Of a stretch of DNA of 64,000 bases, positions 7,744 through 17,350 are shown piece by piece. The stretch is from Arthrobacter gallicola. GTDB lineage: Bacteria; Actinomycetota; Actinomycetes; Actinomycetales; Micrococcaceae. Numbering within the stretch: position 1 is the stretch's first letter; each line of letters begins with the position of its first letter. Under the pieces are notes generated by a model that worked only from the letters and a program-made list of their open reading frames with translations, made no database searches and had not been told where the DNA came from. The DNA is taken from contig NZ_JACSQD010000001.1 in NCBI RefSeq assembly GCF_014836775.1, positions 726,185 through 790,184 of the forward strand. Direction: 5' to 3'. The translations under genes were made by a program, and so were the position numbers.

Positions 7744-8313
7744 CTATCGGGGGTTTCTCAGCATCGACCAGACGAGCTGGCCGCCGCTGGGCATCTCCGA
7801 AACAGCCCAGACCACAAAACCGAGCCGGCGATAGAATTCCAGGTTCGATTCGGCGGAAGTCTCCAGCCCAACGGGCCGGCTGTGGGCATCCGCATTGTGG
7901 AGAAGCGCTTCCATCAGTGCTGTGCCCAGACCCGTTCCCTGTTTTGAAGGTGCGACACCGATAGTCGCCAGCGTCCAGGTGCCATCGGGCTGCTGCGGCA
8001 GTTCTGTCTGGAGCCGTCGACCTGCCTCGCCATGCAGTGCAGACAGCTTGTCCACGAGTTCCTGAGGGAGTTCCGCCGCGTCCGGAGGCAGCAGCACTGC
8101 CACGCCCGCGAGGTCGCCGTCTGTCCAGATCTCTCCCTGAGGCAGGGCGACATGCTTGAGATACAGCCGGTGGATAGCAGCGATCCGAGCCTCACGGCGA
8201 TCGCTGTCCACAGTCCAATTGGTCCATGCGTAGTCTGCGAATGCTTCAGCCAGAACCGCTGCCAGGGTGGTTATCTCGGCATCGGAAGCCTCTGTCATTC
8301 GGCGGATGGACAT
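7744..8313 (-). CDS. GNAT family N-acetyltransferase
   Basis: Acetyl-CoA-dependent acetyltransferase; acceptor unknown. The GNAT acetyl-CoA loop is clear: WTLATIGVAPSKQGTGLGTA (the Q/RxxGxG/A motif), followed by the late motif LETSAESNLEFYRRLGFVV. The start MSIRRMTEASDAE was chosen because AAGGAGA lies 5 bases upstream; the open frame runs 130 codons further back through sequence that overlaps the HNH gene and is not GNAT-like. The product is 189 residues. It follows the DUF222/HNH gene on the same strand with an 88-bp gap. Confidence 0.9.
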   Translation of the reverse strand: MSIRRMTEASDAEITTLAAVLAEAFADYAWTNWTVDSDRREARIAAIHRLYLKHVALPQGEIWTDGDLAGVAVLLPPDAAELPQELVDKLSALHGEAGRRLQTELPQQPDGTWTLATIGVAPSKQGTGLGTALMEALLHNADAHSRPVGLETSAESNLEFYRRLGFVVWAVSEMPSGGQLVWSMLRNPR

Positions 8314-8401
8314 GAGTCTCCTTGGCTTTTCGGGATTCCCGGGCAGTGTGCTGTTATCCATGTGTTGACCCTCTGAAGACCAACCTTGAAGCAGACCACG
8401 T

Positions 8402-10273
8402 TTAGAAGGGCGGCGGCTCATCGGGTGGTCTCTCATCTGAAGAAACCTCATCATTGGATGTCGCTGTAAAGGCAGCCACCGGCTGTGCAGAGAAATCCTG
8501 CTCTGTGTACGCCAGTATGGGTCCAGTGCGGTAGGTACGCCCCACCGGTGAGGTCCATTCAATAGTGCCGGCTTCAGGTTGCCGCGCCCTCCAGTGCCCC
8601 AGCGTCTTGAACCTATGGTGTTTGGGGCACAAGTGCTCAAGGTTGGAATGATCAGTAGCTCCACCCTGCGCCCATGGAAGAGTGTGATCGATTTGAGCAG
8701 CACGAACATTGACCCCGCATCCGGGAAAACGACAGGTCCCGTCCCTGGCCTGTAACCAGCGCTTCAGCCCGGAAGGTATCCGCCGGCGCCGGCCGACCGC
8801 AAGAATTTCACCAGTCCGGGGATCCTGCGCCAGCGGAGTCCAGCTCAGCGCTTCCTGCACCATCCGTCTACCGGTTTCCGGGCTCAGCGGACCGTACCCA
8901 TTGAGCTCTGCAGGTGCATCGTTGAGGCCAACGAGGGTATCGGCATTAATCAGCACCATCACTTCTGTCTTGATTCCGTTGCGCTTTCGGGCGCGGCCAC
9001 GGTTCGTACCGGTCCTTCCTAGAGGTGCTCCCTGCTCGGCGTCGCGGGGCGCTCGGCGTCCGGCATCCGGGGCTGCTCCGCGCTCGCCTTCCAGGGGCGA
9101 ACCGCGTCCTGCGTTGCGGGGCGCTCCGTGTCTCGTACCCCGGCGTGCTCCTTGTTCTGCGTCGCGGGGCGCTCCCCCATCTGGGACTTGGGGCCTTCCG
9201 ATTGGCGTTTCCCGCCGCTCACCCCCGGTCTCCGATGGTTCCTGAGGCGCCCGGGTCCACCTCGAAGGACCAGTCACGGCAGTTTGGTCCTTCCCGTTCG
9301 TGACGAAACCTTCGCCGAGCAGCGCAGAGCCGAGAATGTCAGCACGCAGCTGGTCCATGGTGCGGGTGTCACCTGCTGTTTTCTCACCCCGCGCCGCTGC
9401 GGACAGTGCCGTGTAAAGTGCCTGTCCTTTTTCAGCAGCAAGGAACGCAGACACACAGGACATCCCGTCGGGAAGCGGCTCGAAGCAGACCCGCCGCCGG
9501 GACAATGCCTCCCTGTGCCTGACTTGAATGGTCTCTGGAAACAGTGACTCGCGCAGCCTTCGAGCCTTTGCCGTGAAGCGCGCGGCAGTCAGGCCTTCGG
9601 CATGACCCAGAAGATCCACCTCAAATCTTGCACGCACCCCTCGATGGCAGGTCCCTTCCCCATCGTCAGGCCCCTGGTCCGGATCCGCACCCGGCTCTAA
9701 GCCCTCGTCTGAATGCGGATCCGGCTGCTGTGACGGCACATCCGGAACGGACTGCACCTCCTCGAGCACCGCCCTGGTGTGCTGGTAACTGATTTTTCCC
9801 TCGGAAAGCCGGCCCAGGGTCAGCAGATGTTCTGATGTGAGGCTGTGGGACTCGTTGACCAGGCGCAGCGCGCTCATATGGGGCAGGCGTAGCAGGGCAC
9901 CTACCTCAGCTGCCGCGAGGCTCTGTGCCCACCCCGGGTCTTCCCGACCGGAAGCGTCCGCGATGTCCCGGGCGAAGAGCGTCTCGATCCGCGCAACAAC
10001 CTGGGCCTGCTGTGCCTGGGCCCAACAGATGAGGGCTGCGAGCCTCGTCAGGGTGTCTCCCGCTTCTTCGGCATTCAGGAGTTCAGGTCCTCCGAGCGAC
10101 AACTTCCCCTCGAACCCATCGGGCAGCGCGGTGTCCGTCCCGCTCCAGACAGTGGGCTTGGCAAGGAAAACCGGAGAAGGGGCCGCACTGGAGCGGCTGG
10201 AAGGGCTGGAAGTCCGGCTCGAACCCGGGTTCGAAAACGGACTCGAGGATGATGGTCCCGAAGAACGGTTCAT
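8402..10273 (-). CDS. DUF222 / HNH endonuclease domain protein (13E12-type)
   Basis: Actinobacterial multicopy family, often called 13E12 repeat proteins. Layout: Ser-rich N-terminus (1-35), DUF222 domain (about 60-330), a low-complexity insert of 8-10 residue units such as APRDAEQGAP and APDAGRRAPR (about 363-418), a conserved region NADTLVGLNDAPAELNGYG, and a C-terminal HNH nuclease with CRFPGCGVNVRAAQIDHTLP and NLEHLCPKHHRFK. Metal-binding Cys and HNH residues are intact, so nuclease activity is possible. The biological role of the family is not established. The internal repeat is also visible as DNA between 9020 and 9185. Confidence 0.9.
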   Translation of the reverse strand: MNRSSGPSSSSPFSNPGSSRTSSPSSRSSAAPSPVFLAKPTVWSGTDTALPDGFEGKLSLGGPELLNAEEAGDTLTRLAALICWAQAQQAQVVARIETLFARDIADASGREDPGWAQSLAAAEVGALLRLPHMSALRLVNESHSLTSEHLLTLGRLSEGKISYQHTRAVLEEVQSVPDVPSQQPDPHSDEGLEPGADPDQGPDDGEGTCHRGVRARFEVDLLGHAEGLTAARFTAKARRLRESLFPETIQVRHREALSRRRVCFEPLPDGMSCVSAFLAAEKGQALYTALSAAARGEKTAGDTRTMDQLRADILGSALLGEGFVTNGKDQTAVTGPSRWTRAPQEPSETGGERRETPIGRPQVPDGGAPRDAEQGARRGTRHGAPRNAGRGSPLEGERGAAPDAGRRAPRDAEQGAPLGRTGTNRGRARKRNGIKTEVMVLINADTLVGLNDAPAELNGYGPLSPETGRRMVQEALSWTPLAQDPRTGEILAVGRRRRIPSGLKRWLQARDGTCRFPGCGVNVRAAQIDHTLPWAQGGATDHSNLEHLCPKHHRFKTLGHWRARQPEAGTIEWTSPVGRTYRTGPILAYTEQDFSAQPVAAFTATSNDEVSSDERPPDEPPPF

Positions 10274-10410
10274 AACCCAAGGTTTTCATCCGGCACTGAC
10301 ATTCCAAGGCGGAAATCGGCTCTTTTCGGCATGCTCAATTACGGGACATTTGTCGCTGGTACTTGTTTTTGACTCCGCGGTGAGGGAGGCCGGTCAACGG
10401 CTCAGGCCTC

Positions 10411-10710
10411 GGGCAGGACGCACACGGGATCCAGCGCCATACGGGCAGGACCCGCACGGTATCCAGAGCCATATGGGTCGGACCCACGGTATCCAGCCGC
10501 ATCCGGCCGACCGGGCCGCCGGGCCGCCGGAGCGCCGGGGCGGGCCCACAGCCTCCAGAAACCGCCAGCGATCCCTTCGCCGACCCCGCCACCAGGCCCC
10601 ACCCCGCCAGCCAACATCCCGACGCCAACACGCCCCCAGCCAGCAGCCACCAGGCCCCACACCGCCAGCCAAGACGCCCCCAGGCCCCACACCACCAGCC
10701 AACATCCCGC
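10411..10710. repeat. GC-rich spacer with two families of short tandem repeats
   Basis: The stretch 10274-10713 holds no gene. About 10411-10510 carries three copies of a 31-33 bp unit around GGTATCCAGNGCCATA with GGGCAGGACCC. From 10593, a 30-bp unit CAGGCCCCACACCGCCAGCC plus AAGACGCCCC appears at 10593, 10651 and 10681, the last two directly adjacent. Several reading frames stay open through it only because of the composition. The promoter of the DUF222/HNH gene should lie at its left end. Confidence 0.75.
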
Positions 10711-10713
10711 CCG

Positions 10714-11298
10714 CTACCGCAGCCGCCAGCCGAACCGCCGCCACCACGGCTTCGGCGGATCCGGAACGGCAGGTGCAGGCTCTGCAGCGGCTCTGCGTTC
10801 CCTCCAGCGCTGGACCTCCGTGTCGACGTCGCGCAGTTGGGTTATTACCGGAGGCCCACCAAGCAGCTGCCTTCGGGCTTCAATGATGCGCGCGTTGAAG
10901 TCCTCCACTGCCTCCCGGACCAACGACGCGGAGGGCTTCGCATCGAGACGGCTGTCCAACTCGGCATCCTCAACACGCAGCAGGAGGGCAGGAGGTCCCA
11001 GACCGCTCAGGTTCTCGCGCTGGATGAGTCCCTTGATCCACCAGTCCGGATCGTGTCCGTCGCCGATTCCGGGGATGGGTTTTCCTGCATATTGGAGGTT
11101 GTCGAACTCGCCCCGCTGCATGGCGTCCCGGATCAGATAGTCCGCCCGGTCCCCCGGATCAACCAGCGCCTTCCTGCGCCGCAGATCGGCCTCTTCCGGC
11201 GTCTCCTCAGCCTCCTGCTGGTCCAACGCTCCGGAGGCACGAAGCCTGGCGGCCCGCTCCATCCGCCGGCGGTAAGCATCAGCTCCCCGGTTGCCCAT
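10714..11298 (-). CDS. DUF1992 domain protein (DnaJ-C28-like conserved domain)
   Basis: Small cytosolic protein of unknown role carrying the domain shared with eukaryotic DNAJC28 but with no J-domain. The diagnostic block is DYLIRDAMQRGEFDNLQYAG, followed by KPIPG and DPDWWIKGLIQREN (residues about 54-95). The C-terminus is basic and Trp-rich (PKPWWRRFGWRL) and could contact membrane or nucleic acid. Length is 194 residues. It stands alone between repeat-rich spacers, and its start lies beside a Pro-rich low-complexity stretch (11300-11460). Confidence 0.88.
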   Translation of the reverse strand: MGNRGADAYRRRMERAARLRASGALDQQEAEETPEEADLRRRKALVDPGDRADYLIRDAMQRGEFDNLQYAGKPIPGIGDGHDPDWWIKGLIQRENLSGLGPPALLLRVEDAELDSRLDAKPSASLVREAVEDFNARIIEARRQLLGGPPVITQLRDVDTEVQRWRERRAAAEPAPAVPDPPKPWWRRFGWRLR

Positions 11299-11524
11299 CC
11301 TGCCCGTTCCTCCATTTCTGCCGTTTCTGCCGTTTCTGCCGCCGCAACCGTCCCGCCCGTTTCAGCCGCGAATGCAGTTCCAGCCGCCGCAGCCACTCCA
11401 GCCACTCCAGCCGCCCCGACCGTTCCCACCGCTGCCCCGGCAGCCATCCCAGCCGCCCGCTCAGGTGCGGATGCACCTCATCATTTCAACGTACGACGGC
11501 GCCCGGCAGCCACAGCCCCCGACC

Positions 11525-12631
<1,107 letters not shown>

Positions 12632-12709
12632 TCAACCGTTGCCGGAACCAGCACGGGTGAAGCACGGGTGAAGCGCGCGAGCTGCGTAAGCTACCGGTGG
12701 CCTGTGACG

Positions 12710-13579
12710 TTAGGACCGGGTGATCTCCTGCGGGTTCGGTCCTCCGCGGATTCCGGTGTCCAACGCATTGATATCCGACAGCTCGGGCGCGGTGAGCGAA
12801 AAATCGAAAATATCGATATTCTCCGCAATCCGCTTGGGGGTGACCGATTTTGGAATCGCGCAGATCCCCAGCTGGACGTGCCAGCGCAGGATCACCTGCG
12901 CCGGTGTTTTGTGATACTTGGCAGCCAGGGCCGTGATCACAGGATCGTGCAGCGGGTCCTTCAGCTCGCCGGAATTGGGCCAGTACCGGTTCACGCCGCC
13001 GATCGGCGACCACGCTTCCGTGAGTATCCCGGCCTCCAGATTAAAGGTGCGGATATCCGGCTGGCTGAAGTAGGGATGCACCTGGATCTGGTTTACCGCG
13101 GGAACGACGTCGGTGCGCGCCAGCAGCTCGGCCAGCTCCCCGGTGTCGAAGTTGCACACTCCTATGGCCCGGACCCTGCCCTGCTCGTAGAGCGTCTGCA
13201 GAGCCTGATAGGCGGCCACAGTGGCATCAAAATCCGACGGCAGCGGCTGGTGCAGCAGGTACAGGTCCAGATAGTCGAGCCCCAGTCTGCCCAGGCTCGC
13301 GTCGAAGGCTCGCAGGGCCGAGTCGTAGCCGTAGTCATCCACCCACAATTTGGTGGCGATGAACAGCCCGGCCCGGTCGACACCGGACTGGCTCAGAGCC
13401 GAACCAACTTCCACCTCATTCTGGTAGGCGGCTGCGGTGTCGATCAGCCGGTAGCCGTTGGCCAGTGCGGTCTCCACGGCCACTGTTGTCCGCGCCGGAG
13501 GGCTGCGGTACACCCCAAATCCCAGGGCGGGGATCGCTGTCTGGTTGTTCAAGGTCAGCATCGGCATGATTCCGGTCAT
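12710..13579 (-). CDS. Aldo/keto reductase (AKR5-like, 2,5-diketogluconate reductase type)
   Basis: Reductase of the AKR3/AKR5 group. Tetrad: Asp47 and Tyr52 (YRLIDTAAAYQNEVEVG), Lys77 (FIATKLWV), His110 (LDLYLLHQPLP); cofactor motif AIPKSVTPKRIAENIDIFDF. The start MTGIMPMLTLNNQTAIPALG was chosen by family fit and a GGAGA site 8 bases before it; the frame is open 75 codons further but not family-like. The length of 289 residues is slightly longer than the usual 275-280. The substrate may be a sugar acid, a methylglyoxal-type aldehyde or a xenobiotic. Confidence 0.92.
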   Translation of the reverse strand: MTGIMPMLTLNNQTAIPALGFGVYRSPPARTTVAVETALANGYRLIDTAAAYQNEVEVGSALSQSGVDRAGLFIATKLWVDDYGYDSALRAFDASLGRLGLDYLDLYLLHQPLPSDFDATVAAYQALQTLYEQGRVRAIGVCNFDTGELAELLARTDVVPAVNQIQVHPYFSQPDIRTFNLEAGILTEAWSPIGGVNRYWPNSGELKDPLHDPVITALAAKYHKTPAQVILRWHVQLGICAIPKSVTPKRIAENIDIFDFSLTAPELSDINALDTGIRGGPNPQEITRS

Positions 13580-13688
13580 GGCAGGTTCTCCGATTCGGAC
13601 AGAGCTTGTCCCCCAGTGTCCCCCACCGTCCCGCCGCTGGACAGGGTGGGCACTCTGGTTTCCCTGCCGGAGCACCACAGCAGCTGTC

Positions 13689-14222
13689 TTACGGATGCAG
13701 GGCCCGGTGCCTGCGTACAGCCGCCCGGTTCCCGCACCGCACGGAACAATACCGCTGCCGCCCGTTACGGGTGACATCCACAACGACGTTCCGGCAGGAG
13801 TCACCGGGCGCGAGCCCAGCCTCGCACCGGCCCAACCGGGTCATTCCCCGGGTGGTCAGATGCAGCGCCGTTCCCACGCTGATCACCGCCAGGAGCACCT
13901 CCGCCAGTGACTGCCCATCGTCCCGGTAATGCAGGTGCCAGCCTTCGCCGTCGTGATCCGTAAGCCGGGGGTACGCTGCGGCGTCCTTCATCAGGCCGTT
14001 GAGCAGGCGGGCACGCTGGTCCGCGCCGGGCGCGTCCACCACCGCCAGCCAGCGGTCGATAACCGTCCTGACCTCACGCTGATCCGCAGGCGTCTGCGAG
14101 AAAGCCATGGTCATACCGAAGTCCCGGGTCCTGGCCACGATGCCGTCACGTGTCCCGGGCCAGTCATTCGCCAGCGACGCTGCCAGCAGGACGGCGTACT
14201 CACCGTAAGGGTTGAGATGCAT
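13689..14222 (-). CDS. CGNR zinc-finger protein (ABATE domain, DUF1470)
   Basis: Putative stress-related transcription regulator. The N-terminal ABATE-type region begins MHLNPYGEYAVLLAASLAND. The C-terminal treble-clef zinc finger is clear: GRCEAG, a second Cys in GDSCRN, then RYCSVRCGNRAAVRRHRA, giving the CGNR signature. Length is 177 residues. The start lies only 25 bp from a small plus-strand frame that reads like a zinc ribbon but is broken by a TGA. The target is unknown; regulators of this family are often autogenous. Confidence 0.92.
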   Translation of the reverse strand: MHLNPYGEYAVLLAASLANDWPGTRDGIVARTRDFGMTMAFSQTPADQREVRTVIDRWLAVVDAPGADQRARLLNGLMKDAAAYPRLTDHDGEGWHLHYRDDGQSLAEVLLAVISVGTALHLTTRGMTRLGRCEAGLAPGDSCRNVVVDVTRNGRQRYCSVRCGNRAAVRRHRALHP

Positions 14223-14247
14223 AACACCATTACAGCATGCTCAGAAG

Positions 14248-14460
14248 ATGGAACCACGTAAACACCCGTCCCGCGTCCTCGCCCGCCAGGAGTGCGAACA
14301 TGGCTGGATCACGGACTCACAGCACCGGACCTCCCTGGGAACAGTCGCCTACCGCAGATGCATCCGCTGAGGCGCCTATCGGGTGGAACTCGGCGAGCCC
14401 GGCTCCTGGCTGCCCGCATCCGCCCTCAGCCGTCCGGTCCCCGCAGCGGCAGGCTGCTGA
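14248..14460 (+). pseudogene. Zinc-ribbon-like small protein interrupted by in-frame TGA
   Basis: ATG 14248 opens a frame reading ARQECEHGWITDSQHRTS and then AYRRCIR, which ends in TGA at 14368. The same frame continues at once with GAYRVELGEPGSWLPASA to a second TGA at 14458. Replacing the first TGA by a Cys codon (TGC or TGT, one base away) would give RCIRCGAYRVEL, a CxxC knuckle, and a 70-residue protein. I read it as a small zinc-ribbon gene with a nonsense mutation. A sequencing error or recoding cannot be excluded. It is divergent from the CGNR gene. Confidence 0.5.
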
Positions 14461-14605
14461 CCCGGGCTCCGGCATCCCACAGTTGTGAAGCTGTGCTGCG
14501 CACGCCAGACTAAGCGGGAGGCCGGGATCCGGTGCCCGGCCGGCTTCCCCGGGACCCGCACCCCGCGGCGCAGCAGCCCCAACCATACGGCGGACTGGAG
14601 CAGAC

Positions 14606-15439
14606 ATGACGGCGGACGTAATGGCAGTGATAGGCGTTGGCGGTATGGGCCAGGCGGTGGTGCGCCGGTCCGGGGCGGGCAGGAAGGTCCTCCTCGCCGA
14701 CTACAACCAGGCACTCCTGGAAGGCGCCGTGGATTCAGCGCTCAGTGAGGGATACGACGTCGCCTCCCAGGTGGTGGATGTCTCCTCACGGGATTCAGTA
14801 GCAGCGTTGGCAGCTACCGCCCGGGAACTGGGTACGGTTACCGGGGTTGTGCACACGGCAGGACTTTCTCCCGTCCAGGCCACGGTGGAAGCCATCTGGA
14901 AAGTGGATCTGTTCGGTGTCGCTTTGGTGCTGGAGGAGTTCGAAAAGGTGATCGCCCGGGGTGGCGCCGGCGTCGTTATCTCCAGCATGTCCGCTTATCT
15001 GGCAGGAGGGCAGATTCCCGCTGACGCGCTCGCAGACCTCGCCGCCAAACCAGCTGATGACCTGCTGGGGCTGCCTTTCCTTACGGGAATCGACCACCCC
15101 GGGTACGCCTACAGTGTGGCCAAGCGGGCCAATCAGGCGCGGGTCCAGACGGCAAGTGTGCGCTGGGGCAGACGCGGTGCGCGGCTGAACAGCATCAGTC
15201 CCGGCGTCATTTCGACGCCGATGGGCCAGCAGGAACTCGCCGGTGAATCCGGGGCGCAGATGCGTGCCATGATCGAGGGCTCCGGCACCGGGAGGGTCGG
15301 CACCCCTGGCGACATTGCCAACGCTGCGGCGTTCCTGCTCAGTTCCGAGGCCGGTTTTATGACGGGTGCCGATCTGCTGGTCGACGGCGGTGTTGTGGCG
15401 GCGGTCGACGCCGGCCGGTGGAGCCAGGCAGCGGGATAA
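14606..15439 (+). CDS. SDR family oxidoreductase
   Basis: NAD(P)-dependent short-chain dehydrogenase/reductase. The nucleotide-binding loop is VIGVGGMGQAV, not the usual TGxxxGIG; VVHTAGLSP replaces NNAG; the catalytic pair is Tyr and Lys in YAYSVAKRA; and the SPGVISTPM and DLLVDGGV ends are typical. An insert, AYLAGGQIPADALADLAAKP, sits between the Ser (ISSMS) and the Tyr. The start ATG has GGAG 7 bases upstream. Length is 277 residues. Actinobacterial relatives share this variant motif, so it is probably functional; substrate unknown. Confidence 0.9.
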   Translation: MTADVMAVIGVGGMGQAVVRRSGAGRKVLLADYNQALLEGAVDSALSEGYDVASQVVDVSSRDSVAALAATARELGTVTGVVHTAGLSPVQATVEAIWKVDLFGVALVLEEFEKVIARGGAGVVISSMSAYLAGGQIPADALADLAAKPADDLLGLPFLTGIDHPGYAYSVAKRANQARVQTASVRWGRRGARLNSISPGVISTPMGQQELAGESGAQMRAMIEGSGTGRVGTPGDIANAAAFLLSSEAGFMTGADLLVDGGVVAAVDAGRWSQAAG

Positions 15440-15472
15440 CTGCCGGCCCCGCAGGCGTCCGGTCATGCTTGC

Positions 15473-16276
15473 TCAGTAGCCGGGGGCCGCCGGAAGGCCG
15501 GCGTACTCTTCCAAGGTGATTCCGGCGTCGAACAGTTTCTGTGCAACGTCCGGGCCCACGTAGCGGAGATGCCAGGGTTCGTAGGTGAACCCGGTGATAT
15601 GTTCCGCGCCGTCCGGATACCGGATGATAAACCCGTACCGGTGGGCATTGGCTGCGGCCCAGGCCCCGGCGGGAGTGGCGGCGAAGCAGGACTGCAGTGA
15701 GCAGGCGCCGTCGTTATTGCCGATGTCCACTGCCAGTCCGGTCTGGTGCTCACTGAATCCCGCGCGGGCAGAGATGGCCTCGGCCGTGCTCACTCCGTAG
15801 TTCGTGGTGTAGGAGTCATGGAGCAGTCCCTGCGCATCCGCGGCCCGGAAGCCGCTGACCGCGGTCAGGCCGACGCCGGCCGCTGCGGCGTCGACGCTCA
15901 TCTGCAGGTACGCGGACGCTGCCTCGGCGCGCAGCGGAACCCCTGCGGCATCGGCCAGGTCGGCGGGGACGTAGGCGCGGTCAGTCAGCGGGCGGTGTTT
16001 GTTGACCACAACGGTGAGGCTTTGCGCTGAGTCATAGTCCGGGGCTGGAGCACCGGCTTTGGACTCCGGGTCCGGCGTGGGAACGAAGGCCGGTGTTGGG
16101 GCTGTTCCGCTGGCGGCGCCCTCCGAAGCCGCGGCCCTGGTTGCGGAATCCGAGTCCGAGACAGGTGCACTGGTACTGAGATCCGGCTCCGGTGAAAACC
16201 AGGACAGGTATGCCAGCAGGCACAGGCAGACACACACGATCATGGCGATGTGTGTTTTTACGTGCTGACCCGGCAT
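15473..16276 (-). CDS. D-alanyl-D-alanine carboxypeptidase, M15B (VanY-type), membrane-anchored
   Basis: Zinc peptidase trimming D-Ala from peptidoglycan stems outside the cell. An N-terminal membrane anchor or uncleaved signal (HIAMIVCVCLCLLAYLSWF) is followed by a Ser/Pro/Ala-rich linker and the M15B domain. Zinc ligands and catalytic residues lie in FSEHQTGLAVDIG (HxxxxxxD) and EPWHLRYVG (ExxH). I chose ATG 16276 because GGAGG lies 6 bases upstream; another ATG at 16303 lacks such a site. Length is 267 residues. There are no vancomycin-resistance genes around it, so it is a housekeeping cell-wall enzyme. Confidence 0.93.
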   Translation of the reverse strand: MPGQHVKTHIAMIVCVCLCLLAYLSWFSPEPDLSTSAPVSDSDSATRAAASEGAASGTAPTPAFVPTPDPESKAGAPAPDYDSAQSLTVVVNKHRPLTDRAYVPADLADAAGVPLRAEAASAYLQMSVDAAAAGVGLTAVSGFRAADAQGLLHDSYTTNYGVSTAEAISARAGFSEHQTGLAVDIGNNDGACSLQSCFAATPAGAWAAANAHRYGFIIRYPDGAEHITGFTYEPWHLRYVGPDVAQKLFDAGITLEEYAGLPAAPGY

Positions 16277-16408
16277 GCTTTTCCTCCCCCGCAACTTTCC
16301 CATAATCGCGGTCCCGGCGGGAGTACGGATGCGGGAGCGGAAAATGAACTATCCTCAAACCTCCCCTTTCCTCACAGAACCCAGTCCGCCGGAAAGAGAT
16401 GGAGCCCC

Positions 16409-16699
16409 GTGACCGATCTGCAGTGCCCTGCAACCGCCGTCCTGCTTGAGGACCAGGTGCTTCCGCCGCCGTGGCTGAAGCGGCTGCCCGTGGCCGCCAG
16501 CTTCGAGTCGCCCGAACCGGGCACTGTGGATGCATTGGTTGAAGACTCCGCAGACCTGTTCCGCGGCGAAACGTTCGTGGTCCGCGCTCCGCTTGCTGAG
16601 CTGACAGAGATGCTGCGGCGGCGGGGACTGGCCGGCGCGATTCCCGCCATCCTTGAGGTCGATTCCGAGGGCTGGAGGCGGATTCCGCTCCCCTGCTAG
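16409..16699 (+). CDS. Hypothetical protein, 96 residues
   Basis: Small protein without recognisable domain: VTDLQCPATAVLLEDQVLPP, then ADLFRGETFVVRAPLAELTE and MLRRRGLAGAIPAILEVDSE. I chose GTG 16409 because GGAG lies 5 bases upstream and the codon usage becomes coding-like there; the frame is open further back through the VanY promoter region. The end (WRRIPLPC) is immediately before the PhnB-like gene on the other strand. Function unknown. Confidence 0.6.
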   Translation: MTDLQCPATAVLLEDQVLPPPWLKRLPVAASFESPEPGTVDALVEDSADLFRGETFVVRAPLAELTEMLRRRGLAGAIPAILEVDSEGWRRIPLPC

Positions 16700-16805
16700 T
16701 CCTTCCCCAAACGCCAGCCCACCGCTACGCCGCACCCCTAAACCGGAAAACCCGGCTCGGCAGGCTGAACCTGCCGAACCGGGCCATGGCCGAGACGCGG
16801 CTGGC

Positions 16806-17231
16806 TCAGGAAGCGTCCCACGGTACTGCCACATCAAGCACCCAGAGAACCCCGAAAGGATCCTTGAGCATGCCGTACAGCGGTGCGAAGCCGGACGGGC
16901 CGAGGTCTTCCACGATGGTGGAACCGGCTGAGAGCCTGTTCCACAGTTCGGTGATTTCGTCTGCTGAATCGCTGCGGACGGAGATGAACACCGGCTTTTC
17001 CCCCGGATCATAGGACGTTCCGGACGGCACGTCATACGCCATGATCCGAAACCCGTTCGCTCCCGTGACCTGGCCGAACTTGATCTGCTTTGCCTCCTCG
17101 GGGCTCTCCACGGAGTGCGCATCCTCGTTGGTGACGAGGACCAGATCGCCACCAAAAACGGACTGGTAGAACTCGAGTGCCTTCGCTGCGTCACCGCGGA
17201 AATTGAGGTGTGGGGTGGTCATTACGGACAT
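16806..17231 (-). CDS. VOC / PhnB-like protein
   Basis: PhnB-like member of the vicinal oxygen chelate superfamily, 141 residues: TPHLNFRGDAAKALEFYQSV with FGGDLVLVTNED at the N-terminus, and FGVLWVLDVAVPWD at the end. Members are small dimeric proteins of mostly unknown substrate. It diverges from a YafY-type WYL regulator with a 119-bp spacer holding a good dyad (17310-17328), an arrangement typical of a regulator and its target in Actinobacteria. Confidence 0.9.
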   Translation of the reverse strand: MSVMTTPHLNFRGDAAKALEFYQSVFGGDLVLVTNEDAHSVESPEEAKQIKFGQVTGANGFRIMAYDVPSGTSYDPGEKPVFISVRSDSADEITELWNRLSAGSTIVEDLGPSGFAPLYGMLKDPFGVLWVLDVAVPWDAS

Positions 17232-17309
17232 GACGGCTCCTTAGCTGGTGCACCGCGGAGGGTGCGGAATCCCCGGGTTTTCCGGGTAAACACCACTCTC
17301 ACAGCAGTA

Positions 17310-17328
17310 GAGGTCAGTTTCTGTCCTC
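17310..17328. promoter_or_regulatory. Putative operator of the YafY-type regulator
   Basis: GAGGTCAG-TTT-CTGTCCTC is an inverted repeat with 7 of 8 arm positions matching. It lies between the divergent PhnB-like and regulator genes. A TACGAT -10-like hexamer (17338-17343) lies 7 bp before the regulator ATG, so its transcript may be leaderless and the dyad would cover the -35 region. Confidence 0.6.
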
Positions 17329-17350
17329 CACTGGAACTACGATCAAAAAC

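Noticed and set aside
14606..15439. SDR with altered GxxxGxG motif as a degenerate enzyme
   Set aside because: Tyr-x3-Lys and C-terminal motifs are intact, and I recall the VIGxGGMG variant from other actinobacterial members, so it is likely a subfamily trait.
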